A DNA stretch of 64,000 bases from UBA5336 sp039818165 (GTDB taxonomy: Bacteria > Pseudomonadota > Alphaproteobacteria > Caulobacterales > Hyphomonadaceae), in the NCBI GenBank assembly GCA_039818165.1, contig JBCBUL010000001.1, positions 1-64,000 on the forward strand, in the 5' to 3' direction. Position numbers and translations under genes: made by a program. Under the pieces are notes generated by a model. It saw nothing but the letters and a program-made list of their open reading frames with translations, had not been told where the DNA came from and did no database searches. Of this stretch, positions 25,843 to 33,748 are shown piece by piece; position 1 is the first letter of the stretch, and the number at the start of each line of letters is the position of its first letter.

Positions 25843-26829
25843 TTAGAGTAAAGCCGGGACCACGCGATCTGGTGGTTTATGGCCGTCAGCGAAGGTCTTG
25901 ATGTTGATGATCACCTTCTCGCCCATTTCCACGCGCCCTTCCAGAGTGGCTGAGCCCATGTGCGGGAGCAGCACGACATTTGGCAGGTGCTTGAGCTTCG
26001 GGTTCACTTCCGGTTCGCGTTCGAACACATCCAGGCCCGCGCCGGCGATCTTTCCGGCTTCAATAGCGCGCGCAAGAGCGGCTTCGTCGATGACCTCCCC
26101 ACGCGCCGTGTTCACAATAAAGCTCTCCGGCTTCATCAGATCGATCCTGCGGGCATTGAGCAGGTGAAACGTCGCGGGTGTGTGGGGACAGTTGACCGAG
26201 ACAATGTCCATCCTGGACAGCATTTGATCGAGGCTGTCCCAATAGGTCGCGCCCAGCAACTCCTCGATCTTTGAGCTAACTGGCTTGCGATTGTGATAGT
26301 GAATCTGCATGCCAAAAGCGCGCGCCCGCTTTGCCACAGCCTGGCCAATACGACCCATACCGATAATGCCAAGCCGCTTTCCAGCGAGTCGCCGCCCCAT
26401 CATCCACGTCGGCGTCCAGCCTGTGAACTCGCCCTTTTCCATCACTTGCACGCCTTCGTGCAGGCGGCGCGGAACGGCCAGGATCAGCGCCATGGCTACA
26501 TCCGCCGTGTCATCGGTCAGAACACCGGGCGTATTTGTCACGGTGATGCCACGCTGAACGGCGCTTTCCACGTCAATATTATCCACGCCCGCGCCAAACT
26601 GGGCGATGAGGCGCATGGACTCTCCCGCGCGTGCCATCAATCCAGCGGTGATCTTGTCGGTCACCGTGGGCACCAGAACGTCAGCTCGTGCCAGCGCCAC
26701 GGCCAATTCGGCTTCAGAAAAAGGGTGGTCGTCCTGATTCAGTTCGGCATCAAAAAGCTCTTTCAGGCGCAATTCCACCGGGTCCGGCAGTTTGCGCGTG
26801 ACAATAACCTTGAGCTTTTTCGATGACAT
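25843..26829 (-). CDS. D-2-hydroxyacid dehydrogenase (glyoxylate/hydroxypyruvate reductase type)
   Basis: The 328-residue enzyme belongs to the D-isomer-specific 2-hydroxyacid dehydrogenases, which reduce 2-keto acids with NAD(P)H. The nucleotide fold shows LGIIGMGRIGQAVAKRARAFG near residue 155. The catalytic Arg is in NTARGEVIDE, the Glu in DVFEREPEVN, and the His in LLPHMGSAT. It resembles the glyoxylate reductase (GhrB/GyaR) branch more than SerA because no ACT or other C-terminal domain is present. The gene stands alone, convergent with the small hypothetical gene. Its substrate, glyoxylate or hydroxypyruvate, is inferred from the family. Confidence 0.88.
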   Translation of the reverse strand: MSSKKLKVIVTRKLPDPVELRLKELFDAELNQDDHPFSEAELAVALARADVLVPTVTDKITAGLMARAGESMRLIAQFGAGVDNIDVESAVQRGITVTNTPGVLTDDTADVAMALILAVPRRLHEGVQVMEKGEFTGWTPTWMMGRRLAGKRLGIIGMGRIGQAVAKRARAFGMQIHYHNRKPVSSKIEELLGATYWDSLDQMLSRMDIVSVNCPHTPATFHLLNARRIDLMKPESFIVNTARGEVIDEAALARAIEAGKIAGAGLDVFEREPEVNPKLKHLPNVVLLPHMGSATLEGRVEMGEKVIINIKTFADGHKPPDRVVPALL

Positions 26830-26991
26830 GGAGTCTCCCCGATGGCCGGCTGGGCGAACGCCGCTTGATCCTCAGATAGCAGAGCGATTGTGTAGTGCCA
26901 ACGCCCTTGGTTTTACGGCGCATTCATGCCTGGTGTGTTTGGGTGTGCTTCCAGGCGGCGGGCGGCCGCCTTCACCATGACTGGAGGCCAT

Positions 26992-27504
26992 ATGCTGCGT
27001 CTTGGCGCTATTTTCTTTGCGTTCTGCACCTATGCAGCCGGTCCGGCGCTCGCCGAGGGCGAGCCTGCGGCCACCGCCCCGCAGGAGGTGACCATCAGTC
27101 ATGTCTCTGGAAAGCCTGTGCCGCGGTTTGAGTCCCTGCGCTACGCCGCCGTCAATGGCCGCACTGGCCCGAGCCAAGATCATCCCATTGAATGGCATTA
27201 CCAGCGCGTGGGGTTGCCCGTTCTCGTGCTGAAGGAAACGCGCGGATGGCGTTATGTGCGCGATCCCCACGGCGCCGAGGTCTGGATGCATGAGCGGACG
27301 TTGACCAGCTCCGACACAGCCATGGCTTTGACCCGCGACACGCTCTTGTCCGAGCCGCGCTCCACTGGGCGTCCTGTGGCGGAAGTCGAGGATGGCGCCA
27401 TTGTCTCCCTTGGGCGGTGTGAGCGCGGGTATTGCCACGTCTCATCCGGTCGGCACGGCGGGTGGGCACCCATGGCATCCCTCTGGGGCGTGGCATCGGA
27501 ATAG
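26992..27504 (+). CDS. Exported protein with tandem bacterial SH3 domains
   Basis: The 170-residue product has a signal peptide (MLRLGAIFFAFCTYAAGPALAEG) and two SH3-like modules. The first is RYAAVNGRTGPSQDHPIEWH leading to WRYVRDPHGAEVWMHE; the second is VAEVEDGAIVSLGRCERGYC leading to HVSSGRHGGWAP. This pair of SH3_4-type domains is common in alphaproteobacterial periplasmic proteins thought to bind peptidoglycan or proteins. GGAGG lies five bases before ATG 26992, so upstream in-frame ATGs at 26926 and 26977 are less likely. A pair of cysteines in the second domain may form a disulphide. The exact function is not known. Confidence 0.8.
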   Translation: MLRLGAIFFAFCTYAAGPALAEGEPAATAPQEVTISHVSGKPVPRFESLRYAAVNGRTGPSQDHPIEWHYQRVGLPVLVLKETRGWRYVRDPHGAEVWMHERTLTSSDTAMALTRDTLLSEPRSTGRPVAEVEDGAIVSLGRCERGYCHVSSGRHGGWAPMASLWGVASE

Positions 27505-27608
27505 CTGAAATCGAAGTCACCGCGCTGACGACCTTGGTCAAGTTTGAGTTGACGTAAGGGGTAGGGGCGCCGCACTAAGCCCCACTAACAAGAAAAGAGG
27601 GCGCCGCA

Positions 27609-28145
27609 GTGTCAGGTCCACACGAGTATCACACCCCGAAATCCAGCTACACCAAGGAAGATCTTCTGGTCTCCGGACAGGGCAAACTTTTCGGCCCTGG
27701 CAATGCACAGCTTCCGGCCCCTCCAATGCTGATGATGGACCGGGTGACCGAGATCACTCTAGACGGTGGCGCCCATGGCAAAGGCCACCTTGTCTGCGAG
27801 CTCGACATCGATCCATCGCTTTGGTTCTTCGAGTGTCACTTTCCCGGAGACCCTGTCATGCCCGGCTGCCTGGGTCTGGATGCCATGTGGCAGGCCGTCG
27901 GGTATTGGCTGGGATGGTCAGGCTCGCCGGGCCGTGGTCGCGCGCTGGGCGTGGGCCGCGTGAAGTTCACCGGAGAAATCACGCCAGACATCAAACTGGT
28001 GCGTTATGAGATCGACATGAAGAAGGTCAAACGCGGCGGTCTTGTACTCGGCATCGCCGATGGCCGCGTGTATGCGGACGACAAACGTGTTTATGTCGCT
28101 GAGGATATGCGCGTCGGCATGATCCAGTCCAAGTCAGAAGACTAG
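27609..28145 (+). CDS. fabA: 3-hydroxydecanoyl-ACP dehydratase/isomerase FabA
   Basis: FabA dehydrates 3-hydroxydecanoyl-ACP and isomerises the trans-2 to the cis-3 product, the step that introduces the double bond of unsaturated fatty acids. The 178-residue hotdog protein shows PPMLMMDRV early, then the catalytic stretch FFECHFPGDPVMPGCLGLDA holding the active-site His and Asp, and GVGRVKFTGEI. The start is GTG, with an AAGAGGG region upstream. The usual partner fabB is not next door: an alpha/beta hydrolase gene faces it tail to tail 13 bases on. The partner ketosynthase must lie elsewhere. Confidence 0.95.
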   Translation: MSGPHEYHTPKSSYTKEDLLVSGQGKLFGPGNAQLPAPPMLMMDRVTEITLDGGAHGKGHLVCELDIDPSLWFFECHFPGDPVMPGCLGLDAMWQAVGYWLGWSGSPGRGRALGVGRVKFTGEITPDIKLVRYEIDMKKVKRGGLVLGIADGRVYADDKRVYVAEDMRVGMIQSKSED

Positions 28146-28158
28146 AGACGCGCCTGGT

Positions 28159-29166
28159 TTATTGCGCGCCGTCCTGAAGCGGCGCGTCTTCGCTGACGGA
28201 GCGCTGGCCGGCTTCGAGATTGTCGAGCCAAAGGTCCAGGTCCGTCGCGCTCTGCCGTGCGATCTCTTCCTGGGGGATATGACCGACATTGTCATAGGAC
28301 AGCATATCCGCACCCGGGATGACGGCAGCGAAGCTCTCGCCATGGGTGAACGGCACAAGGTTGTCCTCGCGCCCATGCATCACAAGCGTCGGCATCGCGA
28401 GTGTCGCCAGCGATTGGGGCGTTGCCAGGCGGCGTTCATCCCGGTCCGAAATAATGTGCAGTATGGCATCCCTGTGACCGGGAGCGCGGTTCAGCGCCGC
28501 ATATCGCTGGACCATGTCTTCAGTAACAAAACTCTGATCGTAAAAACTGGCTTCCAAGCCCGAGCGGATCATTGCGCTATTGTCGAGATCCTTCACGACA
28601 TTTCGAATGAGGGCGCTGTCGAGCGCCTTGAAGACCAAGGGCGTTTCGGCGAGTTCCTCATCTGTCGGTGGCCATCCCGCCGACGCGACAAGCACCAGCG
28701 CCTCAACATGTTGCGACCGATCCAGCGCGAACGTCCAGGCCGCGTGGCCACCCATGGAACTGCCGATCAACGTGAATCGTTCAATCTCCAGCGCGTCCGT
28801 CAGCTCTGCAATGACATCGCCGAACCCGTCAGCATCGAAGTCCTCGCTGTCAAAGCCGCGCGTCAGTCCGTGCCCCGGCAGGTCGAGGGTGATGATGCGA
28901 TACTCGTCAGACAGCTCCTGCACCCACGGCTCCCAGGTGTGCAAGGAGGCTGAAAACCCGTGCACCATCACCAGAACGTCGCCTTCGCGGTTGCCCTGGT
29001 CCCGGTAGTGAATTTTCTCGGCTTCGCCGGTCATCAGATACTGCGACTGGGGCGAGGCGTAAGCGGTTTCCAGCGTATCGAACGGGATATCCGGACGACG
29101 CAGGGACAGCCATCCCGCGCCAAAAATCGCCACAAAGGTGAGAACCACCGCCATCAATCGCCGCAT
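28159..29166 (-). CDS. Membrane-anchored alpha/beta hydrolase
   Basis: A basic, hydrophobic N-terminus (MRRLMAVVLTFVAIFGAGWL) should anchor the protein in the inner membrane with its catalytic domain outside. The roughly 335-residue product has the alpha/beta hydrolase fold: HGFSASLHTWEPW with the oxyanion-hole HG, the nucleophile elbow GSSMGG, MHGREDNLVPF supplying the acid, and the catalytic His in NVGHIPQEE. Esterase, lipase and haloperoxidase-like members share this set. An in-frame TTG at 29181 is an alternative start; neither has a strong ribosome site. The substrate is unknown. Confidence 0.82.
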   Translation of the reverse strand: MRRLMAVVLTFVAIFGAGWLSLRRPDIPFDTLETAYASPQSQYLMTGEAEKIHYRDQGNREGDVLVMVHGFSASLHTWEPWVQELSDEYRIITLDLPGHGLTRGFDSEDFDADGFGDVIAELTDALEIERFTLIGSSMGGHAAWTFALDRSQHVEALVLVASAGWPPTDEELAETPLVFKALDSALIRNVVKDLDNSAMIRSGLEASFYDQSFVTEDMVQRYAALNRAPGHRDAILHIISDRDERRLATPQSLATLAMPTLVMHGREDNLVPFTHGESFAAVIPGADMLSYDNVGHIPQEEIARQSATDLDLWLDNLEAGQRSVSEDAPLQDGAQ

Positions 29167-29227
29167 GGGGGCACCCGCCAACTGTCATCTCTTTGTCACG
29201 TTCGTAAAACGCTCAATCGCCGGTCTG

Positions 29228-29977
29228 TCAAAGAAAAGTTTTTGCCGAACACACAGAGCAATCCGGGTCCGGATGAATTTGCACAATTCTTGATTGTCCC
29301 GACAGGGCGTCGAAGTGCCAGAGTTGGCCCGGACGCCCGCTGCCAGCGCCTGTGATGAGCTTAATGGCTTCGAGAGCCATACGGGCGCCCGTTATGCCGG
29401 TAACGGCGCCGACGACTCCAAGGGTTTCGCAATCGTCTGCCTGGCCCGGGTCCTCTGGAACAAAGCAACGATAACAGGGGCCTAATTGCGGTCGCCCCGG
29501 TGTATACACCGCCACTTGCCCGGTCCATCCGATGGCTGCTCCGGAGACGAGGTCGACCGCCTGTTCAACCGCTACATCGTTGATGTCGAACCGGGCTGAG
29601 AACCGGTCTGTCGCGTCGATCAGAATATCGCCAATGGGGCGAGTGTTGCGAGCAAACATCACGGGTCGGGGAAGTGTTACAACTTCACCATTCAAGGCGG
29701 TCAGCCGCGCGGCCAGCGTCTCGGCCTTGTTCGCGCCGATCTCTGTCTCGTTGAACTGTACCTGCCGCTGCAGGTTGGAAAGGTCCACCGTATCGCCGTC
29801 GAATATCTCGATCTGGCCGACACCTGCGGCCGCGAGATAGAGCGCACAGGGCCCGCCAAGCGCGCCGGCCCCGACAATCGTCAATTTGGCAGCCGATAGC
29901 TTTGCCAGGCCGGGGCCGCCGATCTCCTTGAGCAGCAGGTGGCGCTTGTGGCGTGTCAGGTGGTCAAGATCGGCCAT
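29228..29977 (-). CDS. MoeB/ThiF-family sulfur-carrier adenylyltransferase (E1-like)
   Basis: This 249-residue enzyme activates the C-terminal glycine of a small sulfur-carrier protein (MoaD or ThiS type) by adenylation. It has the E1 nucleotide fold VGAGALGGPCALYLAAAGVG near residue 35, DGDTVDLSNLQRQ with the conserved Asp and Arg, and the activation-site region LIDATDRFSARFDIND. Two Cys-X-X-Cys pairs (CYRC and CSVC) bind structural zinc. It lacks a C-terminal rhodanese domain, so it resembles MoeB or short ThiF rather than MOCS3. Its 5-prime end faces the helicase gene. The exact pathway, molybdopterin or thiamine, is undecided. Confidence 0.88.
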   Translation of the reverse strand: MADLDHLTRHKRHLLLKEIGGPGLAKLSAAKLTIVGAGALGGPCALYLAAAGVGQIEIFDGDTVDLSNLQRQVQFNETEIGANKAETLAARLTALNGEVVTLPRPVMFARNTRPIGDILIDATDRFSARFDINDVAVEQAVDLVSGAAIGWTGQVAVYTPGRPQLGPCYRCFVPEDPGQADDCETLGVVGAVTGITGARMALEAIKLITGAGSGRPGQLWHFDALSGQSRIVQIHPDPDCSVCSAKTFL

Positions 29978-30081
29978 GGCGCGGTCTACCGCCCAATCGA
30001 ATGCGTGTCATCGCCCTTGCCGAGTTGTGCGAGCCCCGTCAGGGCTGTGCGGCCTCTTTGCCCCCTGCTACCAAAGGCCCA

Positions 30082-31428
30082 ATGACTGTTTCCGATACCC
30101 CTGCCCCCAAAGATGTTTACGCCAAGCCTGCCCAATGGGTCGCGAGCGGCACCGGAGCCCAGGGCAATATTTTCCTCACAGGGCGGGCCGGCACCGGCAA
30201 AACCACGCTGCTGCGCCGTTTCCTGACAGATGCAGGCGAAAAATCCCTGATCCTCGCGCCCACAGGCGTAGCGGCAGTGAATGCGGGCGGACAGACGCTG
30301 CACTCCTTTTTCAAATTCCCGCCGCGCATGATCGAGCCCAACGACATCCGCCGCCTGCGCAACACTCGGTTGGTGAAGGCAATCGATACGATGATTGTGG
30401 ATGAAATTTCCATGGTGCGCGCGGATATGCTCGACGCGATTGACCGGTCCCTGAAGCTCAACCGCAAGTCCAAGCGGCCCTTTGGCGGCGTTCGGATGAT
30501 CCTCTCAGGCGACCTGCACCAATTACCGCCAGTGGTGCGCGGCGAGGAGACGGAAATCCTCGAGGAGCGCTATGGCGGAGCGTATTTCTTCAATGCGCCG
30601 GCCTTCAAGGAGGCCGAATTCACGCTTCTCGCGCTCAAGCATGTGTTCCGCCAAGCTGATCCGAAGTTTCTCGCGCTGCTGGGCGCCTTGCGCCAGGGGC
30701 GATTGACCCTGCCCGATGCAGAGCTTCTGGAGCCTTGCGTCACCGGGCACAGCGCGATTGAGGCAAGCGAAACCCATGTCGTGCTGACGCCGAACAATGC
30801 GAACGCATTCCGCATCAACCAGGCCAGGCTGGACGAACTCACCACGCCGTCTCGGACCTTCGCGGCGAATGTGGATGGTCAGTTCGAAGAGCGCAGCTTT
30901 CCCACGGAGGCCGACCTGGAGCTGAAAGTGGGCGCGCGGGTCATGCTTGTGCGCAATGATCCGGAAGGGCGCTGGGTCAACGGAACCCTCGCCAGCGTAG
31001 AGGGCTTTGGGGAAAGCTCAGTGGTCGTGAAAATCGACGGCAAGGTCTACGAAATTGAGCCCCAGGCCTGGGAGAAGTACCGCTATGACCTCGACGCTGA
31101 GACGGGCAAGGTGAAGCGCGAAGTGATCGGCACATTCAAGCAGGTGCCGATTCGGCTTGCCTATGCCGTCACGATTCACAAGGCCCAGGGGCTAACGCTG
31201 GAAAAGGTCTTTATCGATTTCGACCGGGGCATGTTTGCCCATGGTCAGGCCTACGTGGCCTTTTCGCGGGCGCGCAGCCTTGAGGGGCTTGAGATTTCCC
31301 GGCCCATTCGCCCAAGTGACCTCGTGGTCGACAAACGCGCATTCGATTTCGGCGCTTTGGAGAAGATCGAAGACACGCCGGACTACTTGCTCGCGCGGTT
31401 CGAGAAAGATGACGGGGCTTTAGTCTAG
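30082..31428 (+). CDS. PIF1-like DNA helicase (superfamily 1B)
   Basis: The 448-residue protein belongs to bacterial PIF1-family 5-to-3 helicases, which unwind DNA and resolve stable structures. Visible motifs are Walker A GRAGTGKTTLL at about residue 30, the PIF1 signature TGVAAVNAGGQTLHSFF, Walker B IVDEISMV, GDLHQLPPV, the motif V-like AVTIHKAQGLTLEKV and VAFSRARSLEGL. Length is normal for the short bacterial form. ATG 30082 is chosen; a longer frame to 29953 overlaps the divergent E1 gene. A SnoaL-like gene follows after 13 bases. Confidence 0.9.
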   Translation: MTVSDTPAPKDVYAKPAQWVASGTGAQGNIFLTGRAGTGKTTLLRRFLTDAGEKSLILAPTGVAAVNAGGQTLHSFFKFPPRMIEPNDIRRLRNTRLVKAIDTMIVDEISMVRADMLDAIDRSLKLNRKSKRPFGGVRMILSGDLHQLPPVVRGEETEILEERYGGAYFFNAPAFKEAEFTLLALKHVFRQADPKFLALLGALRQGRLTLPDAELLEPCVTGHSAIEASETHVVLTPNNANAFRINQARLDELTTPSRTFAANVDGQFEERSFPTEADLELKVGARVMLVRNDPEGRWVNGTLASVEGFGESSVVVKIDGKVYEIEPQAWEKYRYDLDAETGKVKREVIGTFKQVPIRLAYAVTIHKAQGLTLEKVFIDFDRGMFAHGQAYVAFSRARSLEGLEISRPIRPSDLVVDKRAFDFGALEKIEDTPDYLLARFEKDDGALV

Positions 31429-31441
31429 TCGCGTGCGGCCT

Positions 31442-31957
31442 ATGGACGAACCGCGAAGCTTGCTTCACCATCGCAAAAAACGGGGAGAGCGGACGATTAC
31501 CGAGCGACACTATGAACCCATGACCAAGGCCGAGGTTGTTGCCGCCCAAAGGGCATGGGCCAAATACGTAACAGAGCAGGATGTCGAAAATCTGCTTGAA
31601 CTCTATGATTTCGGAGCGCCGGACGAGCCGCTTTTGTTCAAGCCGACATTGGCCGATGTGATCCGGCTCGATAGGGCTGGTGCGCGCTCATATTTCGTGG
31701 GCGGGGACCCGAACTACCCCCATGACGCCGGATTTCTGAAACGCGGCTGGAAAAGCGTTGAATTCCAGAGTGCAGCAGGGCCGATCCTCAAGGCTGGCGG
31801 GCTTGGCTACAAGGATATGGGCCACTACACCTTTGTGGATGGCGAGGGGAACGCCACGCGGGCGGACTATACGTTCGCCTACCATAAGCTGAATGGGCGC
31901 GTCCTGATCTCGCTGCACCACTCATCGCTGACCTGGCTCCCGCCCGTTGAGGCTTAG
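31442..31957 (+). CDS. SnoaL-like / NTF2-fold protein (CaMKII-association-domain type)
   Basis: The 171-residue protein has the NTF2-like layout of the SnoaL/DUF4440/CaMKII-AD group: an opening helix (AVVAAQRAWAKYVTEQDV after a start region), ENLLELYDFGAP, FKPTLADVIRLDRAGARSYF, and closing strands GHYTFVDGEGNATRADYTF and LISLHHSSLTWLPP. Such folds serve as small enzymes or binding modules; function varies. ATG 31442 lacks a clear ribosome site; GTG 31433 and ATG 31520 are alternatives, and the last would fit the usual family start best. It follows the helicase gene closely and overlaps a convergent small gene by four bases. The function is not known. Confidence 0.68.
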   Translation: MDEPRSLLHHRKKRGERTITERHYEPMTKAEVVAAQRAWAKYVTEQDVENLLELYDFGAPDEPLLFKPTLADVIRLDRAGARSYFVGGDPNYPHDAGFLKRGWKSVEFQSAAGPILKAGGLGYKDMGHYTFVDGEGNATRADYTFAYHKLNGRVLISLHHSSLTWLPPVEA

Positions 31958-32151
31958 GCCAGACCGTCAAAGTCGCGGCGGAGCTTGCGATCCTGGTCTG
32001 TGATGATCGCTTCAAGGGCCCGGATCCGGGCGCGCAGGTCGTCGACGGTCTCGCCATCGTTGCGCCGAGCTGTTGAGCTTCGTGCCAGTTGGAACACGGC
32101 CACGGCCAGGGTGACCAGCATCACCATGAATATCACGAAAAACGGGTGCAT
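31954..32151 (-). CDS. PspB-like small membrane protein 1
   Basis: This 65-residue protein has one N-terminal membrane helix (FFVIFMVMLVTLAVAVFQLA) and a charged coiled-coil tail (VDDLRARIRALEAIITDQDR). That is the layout of phage-shock protein B, an inner-membrane sensor and partner of PspA/PspC. AAGGAGGAG directly precedes the ATG. A second, longer protein of the same layout is encoded just upstream, and the pair is likely co-transcribed. No pspA or pspC is in the window, so the stress role is by analogy only. Confidence 0.7.
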   Translation of the reverse strand: MHPFFVIFMVMLVTLAVAVFQLARSSTARRNDGETVDDLRARIRALEAIITDQDRKLRRDFDGLA

Positions 32152-32193
32152 TTCTCCTCCTTTGCTTTCTACTCAAATCTGATGTGCGCGGGC

Positions 32194-32439
32194 TTAGGCC
32201 AGGCGCGAAATCTCATCCCTCAGGCTGGCATCCTTATCGACAGCGAGGCGTTCCAGTGTCGAAACGCGCTGTTTCAGGGTCGCCACTTCCGAGCGCAGTT
32301 TCTCAAGCTCGACATCGTCAGCTGCATTGTTGCGGGCTTCGGACTTCATTTTGAAATAATTGTTCAAGACCCCGGCGCCGACGGCAATCAGCACAATCAA
32401 AACCACCATGGTGAACGGACTATCGATATCCATGAACAC
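32194..32439 (-). CDS. PspB-like small membrane protein 2
   Basis: The 81-residue product starts at GTG 32439 (ATG 32433 is possible), behind GAGAGGGG. One membrane helix (FTMVVLIVLIAVGAGVL) is followed by a long coiled coil (VELEKLRSEVATLKQRVSTL and on). The design matches PspB and alphaproteobacterial relatives annotated as envelope-stress proteins. It lies 42 bases upstream of the shorter PspB-like gene, suggesting a duplicated pair. No psp regulator accompanies it, and the evidence is layout rather than family-specific residues. Confidence 0.68.
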   Translation of the reverse strand: MFMDIDSPFTMVVLIVLIAVGAGVLNNYFKMKSEARNNAADDVELEKLRSEVATLKQRVSTLERLAVDKDASLRDEISRLA

Positions 32440-32525
32440 GTCTTACCCCTCTCGCAACATATCGTTTATCAATATGTAAGGGGACTGAGGCGGCTCTGCA
32501 AGGGAGAAAGGCCGAAATTTTGGGT

Positions 32526-33272
32526 CTAAGCGCGGGGGTCATCCCATTCGCGGGCCACGCCATAGCCACCCCTGCGGGTGAGCCAGAACATGCCGATCAG
32601 ATCGAAAATACCGGCGCCGAGCCGACCCAGAAAACCGTACTTGCTTTCCCCGTGCCAACGCTTGCGGTCATTGACCAGTTCTTCGTGTACATCCCAGCCC
32701 GCCCGCTTGATCAGAGCGGGCAGAAAGCGGTGCATGGACGCGAAATAGGGCAGGTCTCGAAACGCCCGCGTGCGGATCAGTTTCCAGCCGCAGCCCGTAT
32801 CCGTCGCATCATCCTTGAGCACGAAGCGGCGCACACCATTGGCAATGCGGGACTGAATCCATTTGAAGCCACTGTCGTTTCGCGAGTTGCGCTTGCCCGC
32901 GATGATGCCCAGACGTGGTGGAGCGCCCGGCGCGATGATCTCGTCCCAGAGGCGCGCGGTGTCGTGAACATCGTTCTGCCCATCCCCATCCAGAAGCTGG
33001 GTCCATGTTCCGCGCACCGACTGCAGGCCTGTATAGAGCGCGGCAGACTTCCCGCGCCGCTCGACATGGGTGAAGACATGGACGGTATCGGGCCAACGGG
33101 CCTTGGCCTCGGCCAGTTCCTGGCCCGTTGCGTCTTCTGAGGCGTCGTTCACGGCCACAACCTCGAACGCATGGCCCGCCAGCACCTCGTGCACCTCTTC
33201 CAGGAGTGGGGAAATGTTCCCTGCTTCATTGTAGAAGGGGATCAGGACGGAAAGGTCAGGCCTGTCGCTCAC
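32526..33272 (-). CDS. GT2-family glycosyltransferase (dolichol-phosphate-mannose synthase-like)
   Basis: This 248-residue GT-A enzyme transfers a sugar from a nucleotide sugar, probably to a polyprenyl phosphate or a glycan. It shows LSVLIPFYNEAGNISPLLEE at the start, VAVNDASEDAT, the DXD-type LDGDGQNDV and the QXXRW-region analogue WKLIRTRAFRDLP. A C-terminal hydrophobic segment (FGVAREW region and IFDLIGMFWL) may attach to membrane. The GTG start follows the deaminase stop by two bases, so it is the third gene of gpm - deaminase - GT2. It may decorate lipids or the envelope; the acceptor is unknown. Confidence 0.85.
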   Translation of the reverse strand: MSDRPDLSVLIPFYNEAGNISPLLEEVHEVLAGHAFEVVAVNDASEDATGQELAEAKARWPDTVHVFTHVERRGKSAALYTGLQSVRGTWTQLLDGDGQNDVHDTARLWDEIIAPGAPPRLGIIAGKRNSRNDSGFKWIQSRIANGVRRFVLKDDATDTGCGWKLIRTRAFRDLPYFASMHRFLPALIKRAGWDVHEELVNDRKRWHGESKYGFLGRLGAGIFDLIGMFWLTRRGGYGVAREWDDPRA

Positions 33273-33274
33273 GG

Positions 33275-33748
33275 CTAAATTTTGTCTCCCTGGGACGCCT
33301 CAGCCGTCTTCGCATGTTCGAAGAAGTCGCGATAGAGGCGTGCCGCGTACGCCTGCTTGAGCCCCAGACTAACTCGGACGCCGGCGGCCTGCAGCCGGTC
33401 GTTGCCGCCTGCGCCCTGGGGGTGTTCATCGGCAATGGCGACAACCACCCGCGCGATACCAGCGGCCAAAAGGCGTTCACTGCAGGAGGGCGAGCCCGTC
33501 GAGCGCTGCCGGCATGGCTCGAGGGTCACATAGGCCGTACCGCCGTCGGCGCGCGATCCGAGCCCTTCGAGTGCGGACTCTTCAGCGTGGGGCCGGCCTC
33601 CATCGCCCGTTCGCGCAGCGGCAATTACATGTCCGTCGCGATCACAGATCACGCAGCCCACACTCGGGTTGGCACCCGTGCGGCCTTGGCCAGCCTCGGC
33701 AAGGCGCAAGGCCTCAGCCATGCGGCGACGGTCGGCGCGCAGGCTCAC
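33275..33748 (-). CDS. Stand-alone RibD-type deaminase domain
   Basis: The 157-residue protein equals the N-terminal deaminase half of RibD, which acts on a pyrimidine intermediate of riboflavin synthesis. Residues about 25-95 give NPSVGCVICDRDG, the zinc motif HAEESALEG, and VTLEPCRQRSTGSPSCSERL with two zinc cysteines. The usual reductase half (another 200 residues) is absent. The start overlaps the gpm stop by four bases, and the GT2 gene follows. It may complement a separate reductase or work in another cytidine-like deamination, so a gene symbol is withheld. Confidence 0.78.
   Translation of the reverse strand: MSLRADRRRMAEALRLAEAGQGRTGANPSVGCVICDRDGHVIAAARTGDGGRPHAEESALEGLGSRADGGTAYVTLEPCRQRSTGSPSCSERLLAAGIARVVVAIADEHPQGAGGNDRLQAAGVRVSLGLKQAYAARLYRDFFEHAKTAEASQGDKI

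Noticed and set aside
27505..27608. A LacI-type operator before fabA (TTGACGTAAG)
   Set aside because: It lacks the AACG core and symmetric half; likely only a -35-like TTGAC.
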